From Oscillospiraceae bacterium (GTDB lineage: Bacteria > Bacillota > Clostridia > Oscillospirales > Ruminococcaceae): DNA of 28,528 bases. Below are positions 1 to 7,597 of this stretch, one piece after another (position 1 is the first letter of the stretch; every line of letters starts with the position of its first letter). The DNA lies in NCBI GenBank assembly GCA_900768125.1, contig CAAGBS010000041.1, positions 1 through 28,528 of the forward strand, read 5' to 3'. Under the pieces are notes generated by a model. It had not been told where the DNA came from, ran no database searches, and saw only the letters and a program-made list of their open reading frames with translations. The position numbers and the translations under genes were made by a program.

Positions 1-63
1 TGTTCTGTCGGACAACCCCTCTGGCGCTTCGCGCCACCTCCCCCACCGGGGGAGACACCCCAC

Positions 64-217
64 CGCCCCCGGTTCCTTTTGTGACAAAAGGAACCGAAAA
101 ACAATAGCGCTCCGCGCGTTAGATCTATACAATTGCAAAACACCGTAGGGGAGGTTCTTGCCCCTCCCGCTTGCTCTCTGCACTTTAATTCCGCATTTCA
201 GAATCTAAATTATAGCT
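64..217. repeat. Dispersed palindromic repeat, left copy
   Basis: This stretch matches, in inverted orientation, the DNA at about 28155-28302 near the other end of the window. The shared parts include a 25-bp palindrome at 71-95 (12-bp arms beginning ggttcctttt, single central base), the words acaattgcaaaac and cccctcccgc, and further on taaattatag. The middle has diverged by scattered substitutions. Bases 1-63 hold other short G+C-rich palindromes, such as ggcgc-ttc-gcgcc at 23-35. No coding potential was recognised in 1-272. The element looks like a dispersed intergenic repeat; its mobility is unknown. Confidence 0.75.
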
Positions 218-228
218 TCCATAAAATC

Positions 229-260
229 AAATTCCCCGAAGCGCTCGCCCCGGGGAAATT
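229..260 (-). terminator. Terminator of the ATP synthase operon
   Basis: Arms aaattcccc (229-237) and ggggaaatt (252-260) enclose a 14-base loop and lie 13 bases beyond the atpC stop. On the minus strand the stem has one mismatch and is followed by a short T-rich stretch (gatttta). It probably ends the operon, although the T tract is modest. Confidence 0.5.
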
Positions 261-272
261 CAACATATTCAC

Positions 273-686
273 TCAATTGTGCGAAATCTCGTTCTTGACC
301 CGCAGTCTGGTTATCGCTCTCGCAAGCGTCATCTGCGCCGAATGATACTCCCGTATGCTCTGCTTCTGTAACAATGCTTCCTTAGCCGCGTCCGCCGCCC
401 GCTTAGCACGGTTCGCGTCAATGTCCTTCGGGCGCTCTGCGGAATCCACCAGCACCAGAACGTCATCGTTCTCTATCTTCACCAGCCCAGAGGACACAGC
501 TGCTATCTGGTCGGTCCCGCCCGGGACGCGATATCTCATCACGCCGGGGACTACCGCGCTGATAGTGTTGCAGTGTCCCGCAAGAATCCCGTACTGCCCG
601 TCTGCAGTCGGGACGATCAGCGACTCGCACTCGCCCTCATAGAACGTATTGTCAGCCGCCAGGATATGCACTCTGAATACAGCCAT
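273..686 (-). CDS. atpC: F1F0 ATP synthase epsilon subunit
   Basis: The 137-residue protein has the length and layout of bacterial AtpC: an N-terminal beta-sandwich of about 85 residues (FRVHILAADNTFYEGE, then a TADGQYGILAGH stretch) and a C-terminal helical hairpin rich in Ala, Lys and Arg. Epsilon sits on gamma in the F1 central stalk, couples rotation to catalysis and can inhibit ATP hydrolysis. It is the last gene of the operon, one base after the atpD stop, and is followed by a terminator-like hairpin at 229-260. Nothing in the sequence is unusual. Confidence 0.96.
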   Translation of the reverse strand: MAVFRVHILAADNTFYEGECESLIVPTADGQYGILAGHCNTISAVVPGVMRYRVPGGTDQIAAVSSGLVKIENDDVLVLVDSAERPKDIDANRAKRAADAAKEALLQKQSIREYHSAQMTLARAITRLRVKNEISHN

Positions 687-687
687 A

Positions 688-2094
688 TCACACCTCGCCT
701 GCCAGCTTCTCCGCCTTTGCTACTGCGTCGTCTATCGTGCCGACATTATAGAAAGCCGCCTCGGGGTACTTATCCATCTCTCCGCTGATTATCGCCTTAA
801 AGCCGCGAATCGTTTCCTTCAGCGGAACATAGATACCCGGAATGCCCGTGAACTTCTCCGCAACATGCGTGGGCTGCGCCAGGAATCTCTGCACCTTTCT
901 TGCTCGGGTGACTGTTAGCTTATCCTCCTCGGATAGCTCGTCCATGCCCAGTATCGCTATGATATCCTGCAGTTCGTTGTACTTCTGAAGTATCTCCTGT
1001 ACCTTACGCGCAGTCTCGTAGTGCTCCTCTCCGACTATGTCCGCCTCCAGTATTCTCGAGGTGGAAGCCAGCGGGTCTACCGCCGGGTAAATACCCTGCT
1101 CTGCTATCTTACGGCTGAGTACCGTGGTAGCGTCCAGGTGCGTGAATGTAGTCGCAGGCGCGGGGTCGGTCAGGTCGTCGGCGGGGACGTAGACCGCCTG
1201 CACAGACGTTACAGAGCCGTTCCTCGTGGAAGTGATACGCTCCTGCAAAGCGCCCATCTCCTCTGACAGAGTAGGCTGGTAGCCGACCGCAGACGGCATT
1301 CTTCCCAGCAGAGTGGAAACTTCGCTGCCCGCCTGAACGAATCTGAATATGTTATCAATAAACAGCAGCACGTCCTTATGCTGCTCATCGCGGAAGTACT
1401 CCGCCATCGTAAGTCCGGTCAGCGCAACGCGCATACGAACTCCCGGCGCTTCGTTCATCTGACCGAAAACCAGCGCCGTCTTATCGGAAACGCCGCTCTC
1501 GCGCATTTCATTCCATAGGTCGTTGCCCTCGCGGCTGCGCTCTCCAACACCGGTGAATACTGAATATCCGCCGTGCTCCATCGCTACGTTGTGGATAAGC
1601 TCCTGAATAAGCACCGTCTTGCCTACGCCGGCACCGCCGAACAATCCTATCTTACCGCCCTTGGGGTAAGGCTCCAGCAGGTCTATAACCTTGATACCGG
1701 TCTCCAGTATCTCCGCTGCGGGCTGCTGCTCGTCGAATCCGGGAGCCTTGCGGTGTATCTCCCAGCGCTCGCCGTCAGCCACCGTGCCCTCGCCGTCGAT
1801 AGGCTCGCCCAGTACGTTGAACATTCTGCCGAGCGTCCTGTCGCCGACCGGAACGGTTATTCCCGAGCCGTCCGCAGTGACTTTCATTCCGCGCGCAAGG
1901 TTCTCGCTGGCTCCGAGCAGAATGCAGCGCACCCTGTCCTTTCCTATGTGCTGAGCGACCTCCATCACGCGGGTCTTTCCCTTTACCTCAACGGTAAGCG
2001 CTTCTTTTATCTTCGGAAGCTCTCCGGGAGCGAATCTGCAGTCTATTACCGGTCCGGAGATCTGTGTTATCTTTCCGATACTCAATTTCCGCAC
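688..2094 (-). CDS. atpD: F1F0 ATP synthase beta subunit
   Basis: This 468-residue protein is the catalytic F1 subunit. It has the Walker A motif GGAGVGKT near residue 155, the GERSREGNDL segment and the DELSEED loop near the C terminus, all hallmarks of F-type beta. Translation appears to start at a GTG codon preceded by a strong GGAGG site, which lies inside the end of atpG; the two genes overlap by 13 bases, suggesting translational coupling. Length and motifs are normal for the family. It acts at the cytoplasmic face of the membrane in the alpha3-beta3 hexamer. Confidence 0.98.
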   Translation of the reverse strand: MRKLSIGKITQISGPVIDCRFAPGELPKIKEALTVEVKGKTRVMEVAQHIGKDRVRCILLGASENLARGMKVTADGSGITVPVGDRTLGRMFNVLGEPIDGEGTVADGERWEIHRKAPGFDEQQPAAEILETGIKVIDLLEPYPKGGKIGLFGGAGVGKTVLIQELIHNVAMEHGGYSVFTGVGERSREGNDLWNEMRESGVSDKTALVFGQMNEAPGVRMRVALTGLTMAEYFRDEQHKDVLLFIDNIFRFVQAGSEVSTLLGRMPSAVGYQPTLSEEMGALQERITSTRNGSVTSVQAVYVPADDLTDPAPATTFTHLDATTVLSRKIAEQGIYPAVDPLASTSRILEADIVGEEHYETARKVQEILQKYNELQDIIAILGMDELSEEDKLTVTRARKVQRFLAQPTHVAEKFTGIPGIYVPLKETIRGFKAIISGEMDKYPEAAFYNVGTIDDAVAKAEKLAGEV

Positions 2095-3002
2095 GCCTCC
2101 TCGCTTTTCTTTTTTGCTAATTTACGTTTCTGCGCCTTTGCGCCGGAGGATATCTCAGTTATCTCCTGCGTGATCGCAGCCTGTCTTGATCTGTTATACT
2201 GCACCGAAAGCTCCGCCAGGAGCTTTTCAGCGTTCTGGTTCGCAGAGTTCATAGCGGACATTCTCGCGTTCTGCTCACTGCAAAAGCTGTCCACCAGTGC
2301 GCTGTAGATGAATCCCGAAACATAACTCGGAATCATGTTGTCCAGCACCTCGCCCAGCGACGGCGAGAACTCAAACGGCACAGTGACCGCCTTTTCGGTC
2401 TGGTTGGAAGCGAACGCCGTGCGGTGGAAAGGCAGCAGACGCTCTGCGTGAGTTTCCTCAAACATGCCGTTGCGGATATCGGTGTAGATGACGAATATCT
2501 TCTGCACCTCGCCCTTGTCGAACATCTCGAGAAGTATCGAGCTTATCTCGCGGGCGCGCTGCATGGTGGGATTCTGGGCGGTGTAGAGAAAACTCTGCTC
2601 CACCGGGATATTATGGTGCGCGAAATACTGTCTGCCGTACTCCCCGACAACGAACAGCTTCATGTCCGGGTGGTCGCCGAGCATTTTTTCCGCCTCGCGG
2701 ATAACGTTCTGGTTGTACATTCCCGCAAGCCCCTTGTCGGCGGTAACGACCAGGCAGGCGTAGGTGCCGTCCAGCTTCGGCAGTCCCTCCTCGGGGTAGA
2801 AATAGCGGCTGGTCACATCGCTTCCAAGCCTGAATATACGCTTTATCTCGCCCCTTATCGCTTCGAAATACGGGCGGGTGCGGTCAAGTTCCGACTTTGC
2901 CTTGCGCATTTTCGTTGAAGCGATGAGGTACATCGCGTTGGTTATCTTCTGGGTATCGCGGACGCTCTTTATGCGGTCCTTTATCTCCTTAGTGTTAGCC
3001 AT
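2082..3002 (-). CDS. atpG: F1F0 ATP synthase gamma subunit
   Basis: The 306-residue protein begins MANTKEIKDRIKSVRDTQKI, the conserved N-terminal helix of gamma, and ends with the matching C-terminal helix (ARMSAMNSANQNAEKLL, then YNRSRQAAITQEITEI). These helices form the coiled-coil rotor shaft inside the alpha3-beta3 hexamer. It lies 12 bases after atpA, and its last 13 bases overlap the GTG start of atpD. It is slightly longer than the usual 285-295 residues because of a Lys-rich C-terminal tail. Confidence 0.97.
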   Translation of the reverse strand: MANTKEIKDRIKSVRDTQKITNAMYLIASTKMRKAKSELDRTRPYFEAIRGEIKRIFRLGSDVTSRYFYPEEGLPKLDGTYACLVVTADKGLAGMYNQNVIREAEKMLGDHPDMKLFVVGEYGRQYFAHHNIPVEQSFLYTAQNPTMQRAREISSILLEMFDKGEVQKIFVIYTDIRNGMFEETHAERLLPFHRTAFASNQTEKAVTVPFEFSPSLGEVLDNMIPSYVSGFIYSALVDSFCSEQNARMSAMNSANQNAEKLLAELSVQYNRSRQAAITQEITEISSGAKAQKRKLAKKKSEEACGN

Positions 3003-3014
3003 ACGCCCACCGCC

Positions 3015-4793
3015 TTATTCAGTGCGTGAGCGTTCCAGGCAGCCCTTCGCAAAGTCAACGACCGCCTGCTTATCCTCGTCGGAATACTGACCCGTGCTGT
3101 CGATGCGCGTGCATACCTGCGATATTTCTGCGGCTGCGGCGTCAAGCAGTCTGCGGCTGAACTGGGATATCTCGTCCACCGGGATATCCTGGAAGATATG
3201 CTCCATCGCCGCCGTCAGCAGAATGACCTGTTCGTGCTGGCTGTAGGGGTGATACTGCTTCTGGCGGAGCAGCCTCATCAGTCCCTGACCGTAGCGCAGC
3301 TGGCGCTTGGTGGTCTCGTCCAGGTCGCTGGAGAACTGCATGAATACTTCCATCTCGCGGTACTGCGCAAGGTCCAGACGGATAGCGCCGGTGGCTTTCT
3401 TCATTGCCTTGGTCTGCGCCGCGCCGCCTACACGCGATACCGAAAGCCCGACATTTACCGCAGGGCGCTGTCCTGAATGGAACAGGTCGCTCTCCAGGAA
3501 TATCTGACCGTCCGTGATGGAGATTATGTTGGTCGGGATATACGCGGAAACATCACCAGCCTGGGTCTCTACAATCGGGAGTGCGGTAATGCTGCCGCCG
3601 CCCAGCGCGTCCGAAAGGTGCGCAGAACGCTCCAGCAGTCTTGAATGCAGATAGAATACATCGCCCGGATACGCCTCACGTCCCGGAGAGCGCTCCAGCA
3701 GCAGGCTGAGCGTTCTGTATGCGACAGCGTGCTTTGAGAGGTCATCGTAGACTATCAGCACGTCCCTGCCGTGCTCCATGAAGAACTCGCCCATAGCGCA
3801 GCCGGCATACGGCGCGATATACTGCAATGTTGCAGAATCGCTCGCAGTCGCGTTGACGATGATGGTGTAGTCCATCGCGCCGTGCTTCCTGAGATTCTCG
3901 GCAAGCTGCGCGACTGACGAAGCCTTCTGACCGATGGCAACGTAAATGCAGACTACGCCCTTGCCTTTCTGATTGATTATCGTATCCAGCGCAATGGCGG
4001 TCTTACCGGTCTGGCGGTCGCCGATTATCAGCTCGCGCTGTCCCCTGCCTATCGGGAACATGGAATCTATCGCGAGAAGTCCGGTCTCCATCGGGCGGTT
4101 TACCGGCTGGCGGTCGATAATGCCGGGCGCGGGCTTCTCCACCGGGTAGTAATCCTCCTGGGCTATCGCACCCTTGCCGTCCACCGGCTCGCCGAGCGCA
4201 TTGATGACGCGCCCCAGGAACGCTTCGCCAACGGGAATGCCCGCAGTCTTATGCGTTCTGCGCACGCGGCTGCCCTCGACTATCTCGCTCTCGTCGCCGA
4301 ATACAACGCAGCCTATCTCGTCCTCTTTCAGGTCGAGAATCATGCCCTTAATGCCGCATTCGAATATAAGTATCTCGCCGTACTCAGCGTCTTCCAGCCC
4401 GCTGACCGCAGCAATGCCGTCGCCGACAGTCAGGACCGTACCCACTTCCTCGGAAAGCGGCACAGCCTCGAAATTGTCGATGGCGCTGCGTATCATCGGC
4501 ATGATGTCCTGCTGGTTCTTTATCGCTTCGGATATGGTCTGCTTCAGCTGACGCGCCCTGCCCTCCGCGCTCCAGTCGTAGATGGTGTCAAGGTCCCATT
4601 TGTAGACCGACGTGCCTATCTCGATACGGAAGCCGTCGCGCACGGAATCGTCCTGCTTCGGAATGACCGCAACTGTGGTGTTGTATTTCTTTTCGAGGAA
4701 CTGCTGAAGCCTGTTCAGCTGCTCGTCAGATGGCGTTTCGCGGCTGTATACGAACGCCTCGACCTCGACTCGTCTGATCTCGTGCTCGTTCAT
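3015..4793 (-). CDS. atpA: F1F0 ATP synthase alpha subunit fused to a delta C-terminal-like domain
   Basis: At 592 residues this is about 90 longer than usual for AtpA. Residues from about 110 onward are ordinary alpha subunit: EEVGTVLTVGDGIAAVSGL, Walker A GDRQTGKT near 260, and the alpha signature around PAVNVGLSVSRVGG. Residues 1 to about 85 resemble the C-terminal domain of the delta/OSCP subunit: a beta strand, then SDEQLNRLQQFLEKK, a second strand, an acidic DDSVRDGFRIEIG turn, and DWSAEGRARQLKQTI. Delta proteins show the same order (LSEEQ...LEKK..., D.S..GG..I..GD, D.S..GRL..L). The ATG has an AAAGGAG site nine bases upstream, so the extension should be translated. Only 6 bases separate it from atpF, where atpH would normally lie. 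The fusion is inferred from motif order, not from an alignment program. Confidence 0.93.
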   Translation of the reverse strand: MNEHEIRRVEVEAFVYSRETPSDEQLNRLQQFLEKKYNTTVAVIPKQDDSVRDGFRIEIGTSVYKWDLDTIYDWSAEGRARQLKQTISEAIKNQQDIMPMIRSAIDNFEAVPLSEEVGTVLTVGDGIAAVSGLEDAEYGEILIFECGIKGMILDLKEDEIGCVVFGDESEIVEGSRVRRTHKTAGIPVGEAFLGRVINALGEPVDGKGAIAQEDYYPVEKPAPGIIDRQPVNRPMETGLLAIDSMFPIGRGQRELIIGDRQTGKTAIALDTIINQKGKGVVCIYVAIGQKASSVAQLAENLRKHGAMDYTIIVNATASDSATLQYIAPYAGCAMGEFFMEHGRDVLIVYDDLSKHAVAYRTLSLLLERSPGREAYPGDVFYLHSRLLERSAHLSDALGGGSITALPIVETQAGDVSAYIPTNIISITDGQIFLESDLFHSGQRPAVNVGLSVSRVGGAAQTKAMKKATGAIRLDLAQYREMEVFMQFSSDLDETTKRQLRYGQGLMRLLRQKQYHPYSQHEQVILLTAAMEHIFQDIPVDEISQFSRRLLDAAAAEISQVCTRIDSTGQYSDEDKQAVVDFAKGCLERSRTE

Positions 4794-4799
4794 ATGCAG

Positions 4800-5288
4800 T
4801 TACTCCTTTCCGTCCGAATCTGCCCTGTCAAGGAAGTCGTCGAATGCATTCGCACCCGCGGGCACCAGCAGCTTGTCAACTGCGGAGGAAACCATCTTCT
4901 CGATCTCGGAATTTGCTTCCTGCATGATCTTCGACTTCTCCGCCTCCGCCGCGCGCCTTGCGTCGGAAATTATCTTCGCCTTTTCCTTCTCGGCTTCTTC
5001 GATACGTAGCTTTGCGGCGTCCTCGGCTTCCGCAGCCGCCTTTGCGCGGAGCTGAGCTATCTCAGCCTGCGCGCCTGTAAGCAGCTCGGCGTGACGCTTC
5101 TCGGCTGCCTCGGAATCCGCAAGGTTCTTTTCGGCTGCAGCGTCCATTTCCTTGTAGTGCGCCTCGCGCTTCTCCATGAAGTTCTTTACCGGCTTGTAGA
5201 GCAGCAGGTAGAGTCCCCCGGCAAGAATTATGAAATTGAACAGATGCAGCAGTATCTGCTGCCAGTCTATATTAAGAGGTACTCCCAT
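4800..5288 (-). CDS. atpF: F1F0 ATP synthase b subunit
   Basis: The 162-residue protein has the typical AtpF layout: an N-terminal membrane helix (about residues 9-30, ILLHLFNFIILAGGLYLLLY), the conserved KPVKNFMEKR junction, and a long Ala/Glu/Lys-rich coiled coil. Dimers of b form the peripheral stalk that holds F1 against F0 and normally contact the C-terminal domain of delta. Here that partner domain seems to be attached to AtpA, encoded immediately downstream. The b protein shows no fused delta sequence and has a normal length. Confidence 0.95.
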   Translation of the reverse strand: MGVPLNIDWQQILLHLFNFIILAGGLYLLLYKPVKNFMEKREAHYKEMDAAAEKNLADSEAAEKRHAELLTGAQAEIAQLRAKAAAEAEDAAKLRIEEAEKEKAKIISDARRAAEAEKSKIMQEANSEIEKMVSSAVDKLLVPAGANAFDDFLDRADSDGKE

Positions 5289-5300
5289 AGCGAACCCTCC

Positions 5301-5708
5301 TTACAGTACGAAGATAATGAGTATCGCTACGATAAGTGCGTAAATGATAGCTGTCTCAATGAATACCAGACCGAGCATCATGTTGGTACGGATCTTTCCG
5401 GCGGCTTCCGGCTGGCGGGAGATGCCCTCGGAGGACTTTGCAGTGGTGAGACCCATGCCTATGCCTGCGCCCGCAGCCGCGAGACCTACACATATACTCG
5501 CTGCGATAGCCTTGCTGCCGGTCGAATCAGCGGCATTGCCGGTCTGCTCGTCCGCCTGCTGGGAAACGGAAGCTCCGTCCTCCGGCGCGGGAGCGGGGTC
5601 GCTTCCTGCCGCAAATGCCGCAATGCTGCAGAGTGCGCATATGATCAGCGCAACGATACCGCAGGCGATTATTCTCTTGATGCTCTTGTTGTTTGTTATC
5701 TTAGTCAT
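5301..5708 (-). CDS. atpE: F1F0 ATP synthase c subunit with N-terminal extension
   Basis: The proteolipid core occupies about residues 65-135: helix 1 with a Gly/Ala-rich face (GLAAAGAGIGMG), the polar loop SRQPEAAGK, and helix 2 with the ion-binding carboxylate Glu118 (GLVFIETAIIYAL). Before it comes an unusual 60-residue extension. Residues 1-33 look like a signal peptide (basic start, hydrophobic stretch, AFA motif before Ala34), followed by a Pro/Asp/Gln/Ser-rich linker. Most c subunits are 70-90 residues; this one is 135. Position 85 is Met where Na+-type rotors carry Gln, while Thr119 and Tyr123 resemble Na+ types, so ion choice is uncertain and H+ is favoured. It lies between atpB and atpF. 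Confidence 0.95.
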   Translation of the reverse strand: MTKITNNKSIKRIIACGIVALIICALCSIAAFAAGSDPAPAPEDGASVSQQADEQTGNAADSTGSKAIAASICVGLAAAGAGIGMGLTTAKSSEGISRQPEAAGKIRTNMMLGLVFIETAIIYALIVAILIIFVL

Positions 5709-5726
5709 AGTTGTTTCCTCCAGAAT

Positions 5727-6545
5727 TTATTTCTTTTTAAGTTTAGGGAGCACCGGCTCGGATACTTCCCCGTAGAACATAGATGTCAGCATGGTAAGAA
5801 CGTAAGTCTGTATCAGCGCGTGCAGCAGCGTGAACATAACGCCCACAAAAACCGGCAGCACGAAGCTCAGGCTTATATTGTAGTATACCAGCTCCGTTAC
5901 CAGCAGACCGCTCAGCAGCGCGCCGAAAAGACGGAAGCTCATCGAGATGGGCAGCGAGAACTCCTTGAGAGTTCGCCCCACGCCCTTGAACTTCGCACCG
6001 GCGATACCGCCGCCCAGTATCACGAGATAGGACAGGCAGCCGAGCATTATCGCAGCGTTGATATCGGATAGCGGCGCGGGCAGGGATATAGTCCCGCCGT
6101 TTGTGGTGGGTGCCTGAATGCCGAACAGTTCGAACAGCGTTCCCACGAATATGTAAACGCCCGCGGCGAACACATAAGCGCCGAGAAATCTGTTGCGGTG
6201 CGGACTGCTGGTCTTCGCAAGGTTGTCGAAGAACTCAACCAGTTCCTCCAGCACCATCTGGAACTTACCCGGAACATACTTGAATCTAGGTATCACGAAG
6301 ATACGAATGACCGCCGCCGCCACCAGGATAACTCCGCAGACGACCATCGACGAGATATACGCCGGGTTGACCTCCTTTATCCCGAAAAGGCTGACTTTGT
6401 TGGTCCCGTGCAGCACCGCGTCGCGCATGACGGTCTTTATCGGCTCTTCGCTTTCCCTGCCGCCGACCAGAAGCGCTCCGACCAGCGTTACGACGATGAG
6501 CGCGACCCACACCGCGATGAACACCGCACGTTTTCTTTTGCTCAT
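5727..6545 (-). CDS. atpB: F1F0 ATP synthase a subunit
   Basis: This 272-residue polytopic membrane protein is the F0 stator channel. The essential arginine is in the conserved stretch SMSFRLFGALLSGLLV, and the C-terminal helix has the usual FTLLHALIQTYVLTML pattern. The start is preceded by a strong GAAAGGAG site. It is the first true ATP synthase gene of the operon. No atpI or atpZ lies before it; a DUF1275 gene occupies that place, 62 bases upstream. Confidence 0.96.
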   Translation of the reverse strand: MSKRKRAVFIAVWVALIVVTLVGALLVGGRESEEPIKTVMRDAVLHGTNKVSLFGIKEVNPAYISSMVVCGVILVAAAVIRIFVIPRFKYVPGKFQMVLEELVEFFDNLAKTSSPHRNRFLGAYVFAAGVYIFVGTLFELFGIQAPTTNGGTISLPAPLSDINAAIMLGCLSYLVILGGGIAGAKFKGVGRTLKEFSLPISMSFRLFGALLSGLLVTELVYYNISLSFVLPVFVGVMFTLLHALIQTYVLTMLTSMFYGEVSEPVLPKLKKK

Positions 6546-6607
6546 ACACTTTCTCCTTTCTGTCTTCTATCTTTATGTCTATCTGAACCGCCGAAGCGGG
6601 TATTGCC

Positions 6608-7282
6608 CTATTCGCGCTCCCTGACGAACATCATCAGGAAGCTCACCAGCAGAAGTCCGCAGCATATCCACACCGCGCAGATACCCAGTTTCTGGGTCAC
6701 TAGGCAGCCCGCGCCAGCTCCCGCCGCGAACACCAGTATGACCAGAAAATAGGTCAGTGACTTGCTCAGTGCCTCTCTGTCCCCCGACCGGAAAAACGCG
6801 CACAGCGACTCGACGCTGCTTCTCATATTGCCTATGCACATCGTGCTTGCATACGGTCTTCCGTGGAGCTTGTGGAAAGTCTGCACCTGCAGCGCGCACA
6901 CGAACGATACCAGCGCGTTCGCCACCGGGTTCAGCGATTCGGGAATGAATCCTACTACGACAAGCAGCGCTATCTCGGCGAACAGTATCATCTGCCGCCA
7001 GTGTATCTTCTCCATGCTCTTGAAGCGGATATGTACAACCTCTGCCGCCGCTATCCCCAGCAGAAACCACATCACCGGGACGAGATATTTCAGCACTCTC
7101 TCCCAGTCGCCGGAGAACAGCGCCGCGCTCATCAGCACGATGTTGCCGGTCTGCGCGTTTGCGAAAACTCCTCCGCGGCAGCTGTAGGTGTAAGCGTCCT
7201 GGAATCCGCCGGAAGCGATGATGAATACCGCCGCCCGGAATTTATCCGACATCTGCCCGTGAAATCCTCCCGAATGCTTCAT
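6608..7282 (-). CDS. DUF1275 (YoaK-like) membrane protein
   Basis: The protein (224 residues from this ATG) has about six hydrophobic segments and the DUF1275 hallmarks GGFQDAYTYSCRGGVFANAQTGNIV near the N terminus and a central STMCIGNMRS motif. The molecular function of the family is not settled; members are integral membrane proteins. I chose the ATG at 7282 because a GGGAG site sits nine bases upstream; an ATG at 7291 abuts that site, and another at residue 11 follows a GGGAGG site. It lies 62 bases upstream of atpB with no strong promoter between, so it may be co-transcribed with the ATP synthase genes. Confidence 0.88.
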   Translation of the reverse strand: MKHSGGFHGQMSDKFRAAVFIIASGGFQDAYTYSCRGGVFANAQTGNIVLMSAALFSGDWERVLKYLVPVMWFLLGIAAAEVVHIRFKSMEKIHWRQMILFAEIALLVVVGFIPESLNPVANALVSFVCALQVQTFHKLHGRPYASTMCIGNMRSSVESLCAFFRSGDREALSKSLTYFLVILVFAAGAGAGCLVTQKLGICAVWICCGLLLVSFLMMFVRERE

Positions 7283-7344
7283 ACATACCATCTCCCGGTT
7301 CTAAGTTCGGGTGCCTGATAATTCGTTATATTTTTAACGATATC

Positions 7345-7373
7345 ATTATAAATCGTCGGACCGCATATGTAAA
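7345..7373 (-). promoter_or_regulatory. Promoter upstream of DUF1275 and the ATP synthase operon
   Basis: On the minus strand a TTTACA hexamer (7368-7373) and TATAAT (7345-7350) are separated by exactly 17 bases. This is a good housekeeping sigma match and the only clear one found upstream of the DUF1275-atp cluster. Together with the azlC promoter it occupies the A+T-rich divergent intergenic region 7283-7597. Confidence 0.65.
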
Positions 7374-7536
7374 ATCTTAATTTCATATAGCTTATATGTT
7401 GTTATGATATATCAAGTGGAGTAATCAGCATTTTCAGCCCGCACACCGCAAACGCCCAACAATTCTTTAACAAAAATTTCACAATAATGTCACATTCGGA
7501 AATCGGATATGTTTTCCATAGCTAGGAATCATTATC

Positions 7537-7565
7537 TTGCATTATACCTATTAACATGATATAAT
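7537..7565 (+). promoter_or_regulatory. Promoter of azlCD
   Basis: TTGCAT (7537-7542) and TATAAT (7560-7565) are separated by 17 bases and lie 32 bases before the azlC ATG. The arrangement fits a housekeeping sigma promoter with a short leader. Confidence 0.65.
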
Positions 7566-7597
7566 TTATAATTGTTCAAAAGACAGGAGTGATACAT

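Noticed and set aside
1573..2307. 244-codon plus-strand open frame opposite atpD and atpG
   Set aside because: It lies wholly antisense to two conserved genes, and its translation shows no recognisable domain.
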